From Rhynchopus sp. YZ270_cl-10 (lineage: Eukaryota; Euglenozoa; Diplonemea; Diplonemida; Diplonemidae), in contig OZ037917.1 in assembly GCA_964035575.1 (NCBI GenBank), positions 1 through 64,000 on the forward strand: 64,000 nucleotides of DNA, given 5' to 3'. Position numbers and translations under genes: made by a program. The notes beneath the pieces were generated by a model, which worked only from the letters and a program-made list of their open reading frames with translations, ran no database searches and had not been told where the DNA came from. Positions 44,901 through 56,295 of this stretch are shown here, one piece after another. Numbering within the stretch: the stretch's first letter is position 1; every line of letters begins with the position of its first letter.

Positions 44901-47473
44901 GCGAGAACTGTTGAGACGTTGAGAGACGACGCTAGCAGCGTGTCGTCCTTGTACAGTGTGCAGGAGCTGTTGCTGCAGCGGAAGTCGAGTTTGGTGTAGC
45001 GTCCGCCTGCAGAGGCCGAGACGGCAGAGGAGACGGACGCGACGCCACCTGCGCAGCCTGTCAACCAGCAGCGCAGGCGGAACGACACAGACCACCCTGC
45101 GTCCTCGTCGCTGCGTGTGATGTTGAGCCATCCCTCTTCGACCAGCTCGACGGTGAACGTGCCGTGCGGGTCGTTGTCTGAAAAAGTAGTTCATTTTTAA
45201 AGTAACACAAAACAACACATACCAATCGGCACAGCGGAGCACCCACCCACAGCTGCGCTCACAGCAACCTTCTTCGATGGTGCACCACTCGCCCCGACGT
45301 CCACATCGACGCTGCACTCCGAGATGTCGTGGAACGTCATCCCGACGCCGTTCCTCTGCGACGACACCACCCACGAGTCGATGAACGCTGTTTCGGTGTT
45401 GCTGCGGGTACGTGCGGTGTTCGGGAAGGGCTCCGCGTGTGCGAGGATGGTGCTCGGGGTGGTTGTGTTTGAAGTACCGAGCACCGCTTTGACCTGCATT
45501 TCTAGGTGGAAGCTGTCGCGTGCGCCGGAGAGCGTGCTGACGAAGCCGAGGTAGAACGTGTCGCCGTCCAGGTACGTCTCCATGCACGGCTGTGGCGCTG
45601 CGGTAGGGTCGTGCAGCGACGCTTCTGTCTTGTCCAGTGCACCAAGGCCCTTGCGTAGGTCTTCCCCCAGGCCGTGGTAGGCCAGAGGGAACGGCGGCAG
45701 CGCCGACACCGACGCCACATCAGCAGCAAAGAGCTCCGTCCCGTGTCGCCGGTCGTTGCCCCTGAAGTACAGCGTGCCCTGCGTCTCGATGAAGAAGTCG
45801 CCTACACCGTCGTCCACGTCGCTGCCAGAGGGGTCGACGTGCAGGCTGCTCACGATGTCTTGGTCCGTCGCGTCGTCGTAGATGTCTTTGTACGCACGCG
45901 ACGCCATCGCCTCGGACAAAGCCTCCTCACTGCGGGTGCTGCAGCCGTACGGCAGGTGCAGGCCAAGACGTGCGCCGTATCCGCGTACCTGACCTGTAGT
46001 GGTGTCGAGGTCGACGCAGTCCCTCCCGTGCAGGGCAAAGGAGAAGTCGCTGCTGAGGCTGCAGGAGACAGTTTCAAGGAGATCAAGTGTGCTGTTCGCC
46101 ATGCCATCGGTGTCAGGGGTGCTGAGTGCAATAGGCTCAACAAAGAGCATAGCAAGCAGCGACGACGACGCAGTCAGGAACGGGTTCGCGCCAGTGAAGC
46201 CGGTGTACAGCTGCCGCTGTGCGAAGGAGTCTGTGCACGACAGCTTTGCGACGACACGCCCCTCCACACGCGAGAGGATGTCTTTGTAGCGGATACGGCC
46301 CAGGTCTGCCTTGCGCCACACCTGCCAACCGGCGGACAGGTCACCGTCGTCGCCACCGTCGTCATTGTTATCATCGACTGTAGTGTTGTGCTGTTCCGCA
46401 ACCAACGCCAGCCCACGCCACTCAGGAGATGTGTGCACCAACACAAGCCCGTCCCCCTCCAGCCTGTACACCTTCCCCGTGCCTGAAGGCCGCACCACCG
46501 CATACGCCGCTTGGCTGCCCCCCGCAGACAAACCATCGCCTTGCACCATAAACAGCAGCGGCACACCACCATGCTCTGTGCAGTGCGGGTGATGCGCCCC
46601 GCCACATTCGTACACCAGACGTGCGGCTGCGTCCAGCGATGCTGCCGTTGGGTGTGCTGTTGCCCAGCCACGCTCCGCGGCAAAAGCGTCGGTAGCACGC
46701 TCGAACTGCGTGATGTGCACGAGGTACAAAGAGTGTCTGTAGGGCACATTTCCTGCTGACGTCTGCTCCCTGAGGACGGGGTTCGACACGCGCACCGCGA
46801 GCACGGTTGGGGTGTACGTCGTCACTGTGACGGTCACATCGCCTGCGTCCGCCTGCGCAAGACTCCTCTGACGCACCGAGCAATGCGAGTACACCTCTGC
46901 ACGCAGGCATGCACGACCGTGGTACGTCTCGGGATGCACCCTCAATGCGCTTATAGGGAAGTCGAGGCCCAACTCCGCTGCAGGGTACAGCGAGAAGATC
47001 TTGTCCCCTGTTGGGTTAGCGGTGCGTGCTGTGCCGAGGGTGCGCCAGCCGCGCCCGTCGTACACTTCGAAGGAGGCTGTCTGTGTGTACTCTGCACAGG
47101 CAGTGTTGTGGGCGAGGCTGCAGAGACCTGCAAGGTCTATTCGGTGCACGTACGTGAGGTGGGCGAGCTCCAGGTGCAGGTAGTTGCCTGGCTGCGTCGT
47201 GTCGCTGCTGCACCACGCCTCACCCACAGCGGACAGCAGGCTCAGGTCTGCAGAAGACGTCGCCGACGTGCGTGTCGTCGCCACCTTGCACTCCCCACCC
47301 AAGGCCACAGCATCAAACAAACGCCCATCTTCCCGCCACACCCCAGAGTCCCCCTCTACAGTGTAACACAACGCCCCACCCACCACAGCACTCGAGGTCA
47401 CACGCCCCTCACGCAAATATCGCATCCCCCCACTCAGCGCAACAGCTGCGCACACCGCCACAACGGGGATCAT
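41994..47473 (-). CDS. Large secreted protein with discoidin-like, ELWxTDGT-like and EGF-like segments
   Basis: Four exons, 47473-45223, 45177-44873, 44808-44703 and 44626-41994, encode about 1,764 residues. The introns are 45, 64 and 76 bp, all GTATGN..CAG, and the joins keep the frame. A signal peptide (MIPVVAVCAAVALSGG) begins the protein. Two stretches resemble F5/8-type C (discoidin) domains: one near the N-terminus (NYLHLELAHLTYVHRIDLAG) and one early in exon 4 (VVASRYWRVKVTEGDG). GTLYFRGNDRRHGTELFAAD in exon 1 matches the ELWxTDGT repeat pattern. The C-terminus has EGF-like modules (CNGRGVCSPSGNCKCDIGFG). No transmembrane segment was seen near the C-terminus, so it is probably secreted. 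It may work at the cell surface with the neighbouring PAN protein, but that is inference. Confidence 0.83.
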
Positions 47474-47687
47474 TTTACAACAAAAAAATCCCCCCGAAAA
47501 AGGGGGAAAAACCGTTCCTGTTGTGTGAGTAAGGCAGAACAAAAAATGAAGAAAACGGCGGAAAAGGTTTGTATGTTTTTCCTTTCTTTTTTGTTAATCG
47601 ATCGAAAACCCCATTTTGGTAGTAAACTGCACCACCATTTTCCCCAAACCACAGCCCCTGCCCCCCGACGCAGAATCAACAAAAGAA

Positions 47688-50600
47688 TCATATTTTCTTG
47701 AAGGCGAAGGTGCGGTAGATAGAGGCCGCAGCAATCTCCTCCTGAGCAAGGTGGTCCTCAAGCCTGATGGTGCTGCTGCTCCGCTCACGCTTTGCCTCCA
47801 CAAACATGTCGCCGAAGCCGTGCCACAGTGCTGGCTTTTTGTGGGTGGGCTCTTGGGGGCCGAGGACAGGAGACGACACCTTTGTCGCTTTTGCTTCTGT
47901 TGGTGTAATGTAGATGAGAGAAATGCAAAACTAAAAGAGAAAATTTTTTTGGTCAAAAGAAGAATGACGTACCTGTAGCCACCTTCCGCCTCTTCGCTGA
48001 AGGATGCTGCTGGCGCTGAAACTGCTTCTCCCACCCCAGGATGTGCTCGCTCTGCGTGGAGAAGGTGCGGAAGATCTCCAAGAACGGCTGGCTCAGCTCC
48101 TCCACAAGGCTGAGGCTGTGCTTGGCGCACATCTCCACAAAGGCGTCCCAGAAGATCATGTACTCGGTTTCTTTCTCCACGCAGTTCTCGAGGGAGAAGT
48201 CGTACTCAACCCCATACGACTTGGCAGGTGTGCTGAGCAGGCGCCCCTCGTCGTCGATCGTATCCGGCGAAGGGAACTCATTGCCGCAGTCCACGCGGTA
48301 GAAGCTGTTCCCAAACGAGACCTTCTCGCCCGCAGGAGTGAACGCAGCCTGCTTCTTGTAGCGCTTCAGCAGCTCGTGGCTGTTCACGATGCTCCCGAAG
48401 AAGATGCCACCCACCTTCAGAGACCTTGCAATATCTGACACAGTGATCTCCGCCTTGCTCCGCAGAGAAAACGAGTAGTGAAACGAAAACTGGCACGACA
48501 CACATGAGAACAGCGCGTGCTTCGCCTCGTTCTGGCTGGTGAAGTCGTTCACAAGGTTCTTCGTCATCTTCTTGTTCTTGACTCTGAGGATGTTGTACTT
48601 GGCTTCCAGAGACGACCGTAAGGTGCTCAGCAGCTTTGTGTGTGTTTCGCTCGCAAACGCATCTGCGCAGGAGAAGTGTGCGGGCATCCCTGGATACATC
48701 TCCTTTGTGTTCACACTCAATGCGTTGCTGGAGTAGCGCTTCGCAGCAATGCCCACAGCCTCGATGCAGGAGTCCACAGCGACGTAGAACAGCGGCTTCA
48801 GACGCCCCCATTTGTGCAGATCACCACCCCTGCCCGAGCAGAGGTCCAGCACAAGGAGGGTGCGTTCAATGCAGCTGTGAAGAGGCTCCACTCGTGCAGA
48901 CACGGTTTCGATGATCGTGTTCTTCAACCAGTTGTTGAAGGCACGCAACGAGGATCTGTTGTCGTCAAGGTTCTGGTCCAAACTCTTGTTTGCATAGTGG
49001 CTGTCTGAGCCAACCAAGGCTTTGCGCACTTTGCAGACAGTTGACTGCAGGAACGTCTGGTCCTGCTCTTCCTTATAGGTGCTCTTCCCGTACATGGCCG
49101 TCTCTTCCAAGTGCGTCAGCAAGTTGTTGATCGTGGCAGGCTCCTTGTTCGCGTAGTTATTAGCGTTCATAACCACCTCGAAGATGTCCCAACGTCCCAC
49201 CTCTGGGTCGAACACGGCACGCACCACACAGTCAGACCAATGCATGCATCCACCTCTGTTCGCCACTTCCATGAACATCAGGTGCTGCAGAAGCGATGTT
49301 TTGTCGACTGCAAGCGGGGCGCAGCCAAACCCAAACGCCTCGTCGACAGTGGAGTACGAGAAGGACCTCGGCCTGTCGAACTGCGGGAGCCTTGCCCGCA
49401 CCTGCATCGAAAGCCTCTTCTCATCCTTAATTCTGTTGTAGTGTGTACGAAGGATGAACGACACGTACGGGACGGTGAACCGCTTTGTGTTGTAGTCATC
49501 AGGGCTAGCGTGCTTCGGGTACTTGAAGACCGTAGGCTCTTTCGTCTTGATCCGTGCCACAGCCTCACCACAGATCCTTTCGATCGTCGCTTCGTTGATG
49601 TCCTCAGAAACAGACTCCAAAACGCTGCCTGCTGTGGTGAAGGCATTTGCGGTTGTCTTGTCCTTTCTGATGTTGAGCACACGCCAGAGGCCCTTTGTTG
49701 GGAGGAAGTCGCACTCAGCAATGTACGGCACTCGGTCCTCTAGCTTGGGGAGTCCTGCCTTCACTTTCAACCGCGTTTTCTTGAAGGTGATGTGCTCTTC
49801 GAACCAGACTTTGTCTGGACCTTTGTCCTTCACTACGTACTCCAGGGAGAACAGGCGCCCGCCACCGGCACACTCTTCGCCTGTTGTGAAGACCCTCCAG
49901 TCGACGGTTTGAGTGTCGACGAATTTGTACTTCATCAACCCTTCGCAGGTGCCGGGACGGAAGCGGACGTGCTCGCCCTCTTCAGGTGTGAAGATGATGC
50001 CGTCGTTGTAGGTCTCCTGGTTGTAGATGTACTTCCCACTCTGGTCACGTGTGATCTTGTCGATGACTGTCTTGATGTCTGCCATAGGGTAGAACTCCTT
50101 GACACGCACAGAGACGTACGCATTTGTCCTGATCTTGCTCTTTGCCTCTAAGGCTTCAATATGGTTGCGCCGCAGCCTGCACAGCTCCCGCATCTTCTGC
50201 ACACGGATTGACATCGGTGCAGACCCAAGCCTGAACTCAAGGGGACCCTGTGCCAAGGTGCGGCCTATCATCGTCGAGACACAAGGCAGGTCGTACGTGA
50301 TGTACTCAATACGTTTGCGCGCAAGGTTGAAGATAAGCTCTCCATCAAAGAGCACCTCGTACCCAGGGAACACCACCTCCTCCACAAGCAGGTGCGGCTG
50401 GAACGAGCGGTCGAAGAAGTACGCAAGCCCGTAGCCCTCGCCCTCAACCCTGCGCAGCGCAATCGCCATCTCGTTGTCGGGGTTCGTCAGCGAGAACGCG
50501 CTGTTACGCATGTCTTGCACTGCGTCGCCCTTTGTCGCCCGCACCGAGAGACACAACTTCTCCTGCTCCCCTTTGGTGAAGAAGGAGAGGTACGAGACCA

Positions 50601-51288
50601 TGTTCGCGGAAGACGTTCGTTTGCTTGTGACGCAGGCAAGCGCCGCACGCTCGCAGACGATGGAGTCTGAGAAGGGCATGAGGATCCAACCCTCGCCGCA
50701 GGCAAGGTACCAACGGGGGATGTGCTTTGTGTGCTTCGCGTACATCATTGTGCGCAGACCGTCGGACTTCTCTGTGACCCAGTACTGCCCGTTCTCGTGG
50801 AGGAGGCGACTGCGGCTTGTTGTGAGCGGGCGGGCCATGGGGCCTGGGAAGTAGCCCATGGGGACGTCTGTTGCGACGAGGCCTGCGCCGTGTGCGACAC
50901 GTGTATGCACCTCCTGCTGCAGCTGTACACAGTTGATCGCGTCGGCGGGTCTGCTGCTCATGAGGAACATCAGCTTCTTGCGGACAGCCTCAAGATCGGG
51001 TGTGCCTTCGCCGTGCAGCATCGACACCCATTCATCGTCGACACGTATCAACCGTCCTGTTTCCTCCGCAAATTGTGCGATGCTGTCAAAGTGGTCGGGA
51101 TAGCCACGCACTGCTGCACGGTGAGCTCCAGTGCGGAAAAACTGCAGCGCCGCAGGCTGTTCTGCAGACTGCGGTCCGACACTTCCCTGCTGCTGCTGCT
51201 GCTGCTGTTGGCCGGATGGCCCATTATTATCAACAGCGTCATCAGCACGACCTCGTTTGCGCGTCGGTTTTTTCTTTGGTGCTGACAT
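47688..51288 (-). CDS. CGM1: Bifunctional mRNA capping enzyme: guanylyltransferase plus cap N7-methyltransferase
   Basis: Two exons, 51288-47973 and 47896-47688, joined across a 76-bp intron, give 1,174 residues. The N-terminal half has the nucleotidyltransferase motifs in order: I at 174-177 (K174 in EKSDGLR forms the GMP-lysine), III (VLFDGELIF, about 312-320), IV (NDGIIFTP), V (LMKYKFVDTQTVDW) and VI (GLWRVLNIRKDK). The C-terminal half is a cap guanine-N7 methyltransferase: VLDLCSGRGGDLHKW (about 813-827) binds AdoMet, SCQFSFHYSF is the catalytic-site motif, and LKVGGIFFGSIVNS and GVEYDFSLENCV follow. No RNA triphosphatase domain is present. This GTase-MTase order is that of kinetoplastid CGM1. 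A basic N-terminus (KKKPTRKRGR) may be a nuclear signal, and a poly-Gln run lies at about 27-34. The last exon adds 69 residues of unknown role. A pyrimidine tract and CACCAG acceptor lie at 51307. Confidence 0.95.
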
Positions 51289-51578
51289 ATTGTGTGTGAA
51301 ATATGCCTGGTGTGTGTAATAGGGAGAGGTGGAGGCAGGGTACAAGGGGGAATGCAAAGAAAAGAAAGCTTAGAGAGAGGTTTACAACTAAACAAAGGTA
51401 CAGTCACTGCAGACTTTGGAGTGCTGAGTGAAATAAAAGAGCCAAGTTGGGCTGCAAAGGGACTGCAGTGTATATTGTGTGATGTGGGCTATTTCCAACA
51501 AAATAGGGGTAACTGCGCTGATTGGGTGGAAAACCTGTCATCAGAGCCAGAAACACAGAAAACAAATCAATGCATCTG
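51289..51578. other. Short intergenic region
   Basis: About 290 bp. It holds the pyrimidine tract and acceptor for the capping-enzyme transcript and the 3' side of the next gene. Confidence 0.5.
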
Positions 51579-53411
51579 TCACCGGTATGCTCGCGCCACA
51601 CTTCCCGAGTTGCCTGTTGTGCTCTTCTCCCGCAACCCTGGCGATGATGTGCCTTCTGTCAGACGGTACGAGGCACGTGGCTTGTCGTAGTTCTGTGCCT
51701 CTGCTTCTGCTAGGGAGGATGCCATTAACTCAAGAATTGTGCTTGAAGAGCCTTTTGCGGGAGAGGGTTGCGGCAGCTGCTGCAGCTGGTGGTGGTGCTG
51801 GTGCTGGTGCCGCGGGGGTGACCCTGCAGCAACCTCAGGCAGAGGTATGTTGTACGCAACACACGTCTGCTGGATTGCGGCAAGAGACTCGCGTGCCTTG
51901 TGGAGCTTTTGCTGTGTCTTCATGAACTGCTCGTCGCTGGAGAGGATTGCTGTCTGTGCCCTGTCCAGGTCTTCAGCGAGGCGCATGCGTGCTGTGTCTG
52001 AGTCTGCCAACGACGTGGTCAGGTGTGCAATCGCCTCTGCCGCACCTTTGCAGCGTGCACACTCACCCCTGTCGAGTTGTGCTTGGAGCTGGGCAATGAG
52101 ACGGTCCTTCTCACGTATGGCCATCTCCTTGTCCTCGCTGCGCTTCATCAGTGCGCTGCAGTTCTTCTCGTGGTCCGCCTGCGCTGCTGCAAGCTCTGCA
52201 TCCTTTCTCACAAGACTGCCCTCCAGGTGTGCGATGCGAGCGTTAAGCTCCGCCAGCGCTACGTTCACCGCACCACCAGAAGTGTTCTCCAGATTCGCAA
52301 ACTGATGTCTGCTGCTTGCACGCGACTTCAGGTTCGAGCCGTGCGAAGACTCTGCGACATCCTTCCTCCCAAACACACTTGCGGCCGCTTCGCTAAGCTT
52401 CCGCTCCACAACCTGGCCGACGGCACGGTCTAACCGTCCTGACGCGTCTGTGGAAGACTGCTGGTTCGATTCCTCAAAACGCTTACCACTAGTCCCCAGG
52501 GAGACCTCCGCTATGGACTGCACGAAGGTCCCTAGGTCTGGTGTACGTGGCACGAATTCGCTTTCGGATGCGGACGCTGCGGGGGGGAGCTGGTGGTTCG
52601 ACATGTCTGTAGCCTGCGAGGTGCGCGACATGTGTGCTGTGGGCGAGGGTGCTGTGGCTGTGGCTGTCGCTGTTGTGGCAAGTGTCGACGTAGACGAACT
52701 GCTGCACACACTCGGTGTCGCAGTGCTTGCACGACTGCGCAGTGCCCTCTCCCCCGACACCCGCTGCGAGCGCTCCGACACCGACGGGTGCATCGTGCCC
52801 GACGTCTCTGATATCGATGGTGTCGCCCGCTCCAACACGATCATGCCTACGCCTCCTGCATCGCCTTCCTCCACTAGCGTGCGCAGCGGCTGCTGCCGTT
52901 CGCGTCGTTCCTCCTTTGCCTCCTTTGCAGAGACCGCGCAGAAGTGGTTCTTCTCCTCCACTGGGGCGTCCTTCTCCTTCTCCTTTTCCTTTTCCCTGTC
53001 CTTCTCTTTTTCCTTCTCCTTTTCCCTGTCCTTTTCCTTCTCCTTCTTCTTGTCTTTCTTCTCCTTAACCTTCTCCTTCTCTTTTTCCTTCTCTTTTTCT
53101 TGCTTCTCCTTTTCCCGTTTGAGCTGCGGTGCTGAACCCTGCCGTTGTGCCGCTACTGGAGGCTTTTTTGCGGTTCGTTCGGACTGTGCACGGGACATAG
53201 GAGGTGGCGTGGGCTCCTCCTGCTCGAAGTTGAACCTCTTCAAAACAGATGGTCTTGCCTTTGCACCTGCCTCAGGTGACCCTGGTGGACTCTGCTTGCG
53301 GGAATGTACAGAAGAATGGATCGAGACTGAAGGGACAGAGTCCCGCTCCTGCTCCTGCGCCTTCTTCACGGCGTTGCGGAACTTCGCAAAGGCGCTGCTG
53401 GTCTCAGACAT
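51579..53411 (-). CDS. K/E-rich coiled-coil protein of unknown function
   Basis: A single exon of 610 residues. I chose the ATG at 53411 (MSETSSAFAKFRNAVKKAQE) because a TCCTACAG acceptor lies 37 nt upstream and the longer frame above it lacks protein-like composition. Residues about 99-148 are almost only Lys and Glu with regular Asp-Arg, a single-helix or charged coiled-coil tract. A Ser/Thr/Ala-rich disordered region follows. About 400-545 is a long coiled coil (LNARIAHLEGSLVRKDAELA, then EKDRLIAQLQAQLDRGECARC). A His/Gln-rich patch and a conserved-looking tail end the protein. It may be a cytoskeletal or scaffold protein. No family was recognised. Confidence 0.75.
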   Translation of the reverse strand: MSETSSAFAKFRNAVKKAQEQERDSVPSVSIHSSVHSRKQSPPGSPEAGAKARPSVLKRFNFEQEEPTPPPMSRAQSERTAKKPPVAAQRQGSAPQLKREKEKQEKEKEKEKEKVKEKKDKKKEKEKDREKEKEKEKDREKEKEKEKDAPVEEKNHFCAVSAKEAKEERRERQQPLRTLVEEGDAGGVGMIVLERATPSISETSGTMHPSVSERSQRVSGERALRSRASTATPSVCSSSSTSTLATTATATATAPSPTAHMSRTSQATDMSNHQLPPAASASESEFVPRTPDLGTFVQSIAEVSLGTSGKRFEESNQQSSTDASGRLDRAVGQVVERKLSEAAASVFGRKDVAESSHGSNLKSRASSRHQFANLENTSGGAVNVALAELNARIAHLEGSLVRKDAELAAAQADHEKNCSALMKRSEDKEMAIREKDRLIAQLQAQLDRGECARCKGAAEAIAHLTTSLADSDTARMRLAEDLDRAQTAILSSDEQFMKTQQKLHKARESLAAIQQTCVAYNIPLPEVAAGSPPRHQHQHHHQLQQLPQPSPAKGSSSTILELMASSLAEAEAQNYDKPRASYRLTEGTSSPGLREKSTTGNSGSVARAYR

Positions 53412-54654
53412 GTTGCGAAGAAAACACGCTGTTGTTGTTACATTGCCCTGTAGGAGGGAGGATGGTGATAGAAAATACAATTTGTTGTAAAAGTCCAGTT
53501 GATATTTATGTGAAGGGGATACCCGTGCTTGGTGAACAGTTGGGAATAGTCCTGGTGCTGAAGGCGGGCACAATACATGCGTTGAGGAACCTAGGCACCT
53601 GGTGTGCGGATTGGATGATACCTCGCGTGTCTGTATGGACAGCCTTGACCGAAACATTCTATCATAATCGCCTGTCATAGGCGACGTAGCTACCTGACTC
53701 AATTACTACAAAAAGTAAGCGGGTGGGGTGGATGGTTCGTTTTGCAATAGATAGCACACAGCAGCGTCCAAAAAAAAAGGTATGCACACTAGCAGTTCGA
53801 TTGTTTCTGAGCTTGTGGCGAAAAAAAGATGCGAGTGAGGAGACACAACCGTGAAGCATCATGCCAAAGGCGAGAGGGTATTTGTGTACGCGAGGAAGGA
53901 CAGAGACGATATGGTTCTGTTCCCTCCCTACGTAGCCCAACCCTTCGCACCTCTTGCTTTGTGCTGGTTGTGTCGTTGGCGTCCGAGAGAATGACAACAG
54001 CAGCCAAAAAAGCAAAAAGAAAAATCAACAAGGTCTGCACTCAAGAGGCAACCTTCTCAATAACAAATGTGTCTGCTTTGTGTATACTACATGCAAACTT
54101 CGACAGGTCCTGATTAGGGGACAGCGAAGCACGTGGCAGAAAGAGACACATCCGCGAGTTGAGGAAGGATGTAAGTGAGCAACAGTAACAAGTTTCAATA
54201 CGGAGACCTTGTACCAACGTGTGGTGTGGTCTGTTCCGCCGCTATGCCAACTTCGGCCTGGCAAAAGACGGCAAAAAGTCTAACAAAAAAAGGACAAGAA
54301 GAACAAGTTCAGAGTAAAACCGCCAACAATCATGTTGACGCAATACTTGAGAGATGAGGAAGCGAAGTCGTATGGAAAAAAGTAAATATAATCGAAAGGA
54401 TGTGATCGAAATCGATGTTAAGCCTCAACACACCTCTTACAAATGTGTGTCAAAAAGACATCTTTTACACAAAATGAATGTCGGAACACGGTTTGGAAAG
54501 ACTATGAGTCGAACGTCACCGGAACCCATTGTGCTGTTAACAGCTTTGTTCGCTGTTGGATGTTCTCTTTCTCGCAGGGAAAGCGAGAGCATAAAAGGAC
54601 ATAAAAGGAAGAAAGAAAATACAACAAAAGTCGTTACAATAGCGACAACGCACA
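53412..54654. other. Intergenic region, about 1.2 kb
   Basis: No gene was found. Frames on both strands are short and without domains. The left end holds the pyrimidine tract and acceptor for the coiled-coil gene. Confidence 0.5.
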
Positions 54655-56295
54655 TCAGAGCACAACAGCCTTCTCTGCAGCACGGCCCTCCTCAATGCGT
54701 CTCTGCTTCGCAGCCATGTACCACCGCGCGGCCAGTGCCGCTATGCACATCGCCATCACGAGGGCCACACCAGCAGCCCACAGCGGCACAACAATGTCAC
54801 TCTGCGACATCACGTCGCCGCCGAGCACCCTGCTGCTGCTGGTCTTCTGCACACTCGTCGCAGAAGACAGAACAGACGCACTGCGCGCAGTCGCAAATAC
54901 ATTCGCAATCGAAGCCTGCGTGCATGTCTCGTCGTGTCCGGGCGCTGCTGACGTGTCCGTGTCGTGACACGTCATGTACCCTACCATTGTCGCCAGCACA
55001 TCCGCGTACACAGCCTCCCCAGACAGGTCCGTGTCCACACTGCCCCCCTCCAGGTCGTACAGCGCACCCTCGTAGTACTTGAAGCCCCCTGCCACCACTG
55101 CACGCTCAAGGCCGTACTCCATAAACTTCGGCAGCGTCGTTGTCGGGGCAGACCCCTGCACCTCGGCAAGCCACGACACACCGTCGGTGGTGTAGCGCGA
55201 CGTGAGCTCGGCAATCTCGAGGATGGTAGCAGGCGTGTCGATGTTGCTGACGACGGACGCAACCGACGCGACGTTCACAGAGGGGTGCATCACAGCCTGC
55301 ATGATGCGGGTGCCCGTCTCGTCAAGAGACGACTTCCCGTCGACACCGTGGTCGAGGCAGACAATGACAACAGTGTCGTTCAGCACCTCGAGGGTCTCCA
55401 GTCCGTCAAGCATGGCACCTAACATGTCGTCCACCCACATGCCCGCTGCGAGTGTCTCCTGCACGTCTGTGTCGTCAGACAAGGCCTCCGCAGCTGCCCA
55501 CAGGTCTGTGCGCGACCGCATCGTCGTGTCGGGGTCCTGCGTCAGCACACCTGCAGGAGTCTGGCGCACAGTGAAGTCAAACAGCGCATCGTACGTCTTC
55601 GGGTTGTGCGGCCCTGTCGGTGTCATGTGCAGGAAGAACGGCGTCTCCGCCTCCACAGCGGTGGCCACTGCCGCCAGGGATGTCTCCACCAGCCATTCGT
55701 AGTTGTGCGACCACGTGTTCGTCCCGTCTGTCTCGCCGGTCGGTGCCATGTTCGACACATACGCCGAGGCCACAGTCGAGAACCCTGTGCTCTCAATTGC
55801 AGCAACAAGCGAGTCGTAGTCCGCCAGGTATGCATCGTCCTCGTCGAGGGGGAACAGGTGCCACTTTCCTGAGTGGATGGTCGCGTACCCGCTGCGCTGC
55901 AGGGTGCTCTGCACGTTGCGCGTGTAGTCGGGCCCAATCAGCTTCGTCTGCGGGACGTCGATGTAGGTGCGCCCGGTCCAGTCTGCGTCGTCCCTGTAGG
56001 ACTGGCGTGCCTGGGCGGTCGCATACGTGCCTCGGCTCGGGTAGCGTCCAGCCAGAAGCGCAAAGCGCGACGGCGCACACTTCGGGCTTGCAGTGTACGC
56101 ACGCTCAAACACCGCACCGTCGTCACGCACGCGGTCGAAGTTCGGTGTCGGGATATCCACAGCCAGCTCTGACGTCCCCTCCGGTGCCTCGCTCCACTTG
56201 AACTCAAAGTCGTCGGGCATGAAGATCATGATGTTCGGAGTGCCCGCCGCCACCGACAGCATGCACGCTGCCACAAGCACAGACGACAGACGCAT
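54655..56295 (-). CDS. Membrane-anchored sulfatase
   Basis: A single exon of 546 residues. A signal peptide (MRLSSVLVAACMLSVAAG) is followed by the metal-binding Asp pair D28-D29 (PNIMIFMPDD). The sulfatase signature is CAPSRFALLAGRYPSRG, where C73 should be converted to formylglycine. K144 and H146 (HSGKWHL), TPTGPHNP and DHGVDGK supply the other active-site positions of the family. A transmembrane helix (WAAGVALVMAMCIAALAA) and short basic tail end the protein, so the enzyme should face the lumen or cell surface. It hydrolyses sulfate esters; the substrate cannot be told from sequence. A TTTTTATTATTCAG acceptor sits one base before the ATG, so the gene-encoded 5' leader would be 1 nt long if that site is used. 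Confidence 0.93.
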   Translation of the reverse strand: MRLSSVLVAACMLSVAAGTPNIMIFMPDDFEFKWSEAPEGTSELAVDIPTPNFDRVRDDGAVFERAYTASPKCAPSRFALLAGRYPSRGTYATAQARQSYRDDADWTGRTYIDVPQTKLIGPDYTRNVQSTLQRSGYATIHSGKWHLFPLDEDDAYLADYDSLVAAIESTGFSTVASAYVSNMAPTGETDGTNTWSHNYEWLVETSLAAVATAVEAETPFFLHMTPTGPHNPKTYDALFDFTVRQTPAGVLTQDPDTTMRSRTDLWAAAEALSDDTDVQETLAAGMWVDDMLGAMLDGLETLEVLNDTVVIVCLDHGVDGKSSLDETGTRIMQAVMHPSVNVASVASVVSNIDTPATILEIAELTSRYTTDGVSWLAEVQGSAPTTTLPKFMEYGLERAVVAGGFKYYEGALYDLEGGSVDTDLSGEAVYADVLATMVGYMTCHDTDTSAAPGHDETCTQASIANVFATARSASVLSSATSVQKTSSSRVLGGDVMSQSDIVVPLWAAGVALVMAMCIAALAARWYMAAKQRRIEEGRAAEKAVVL

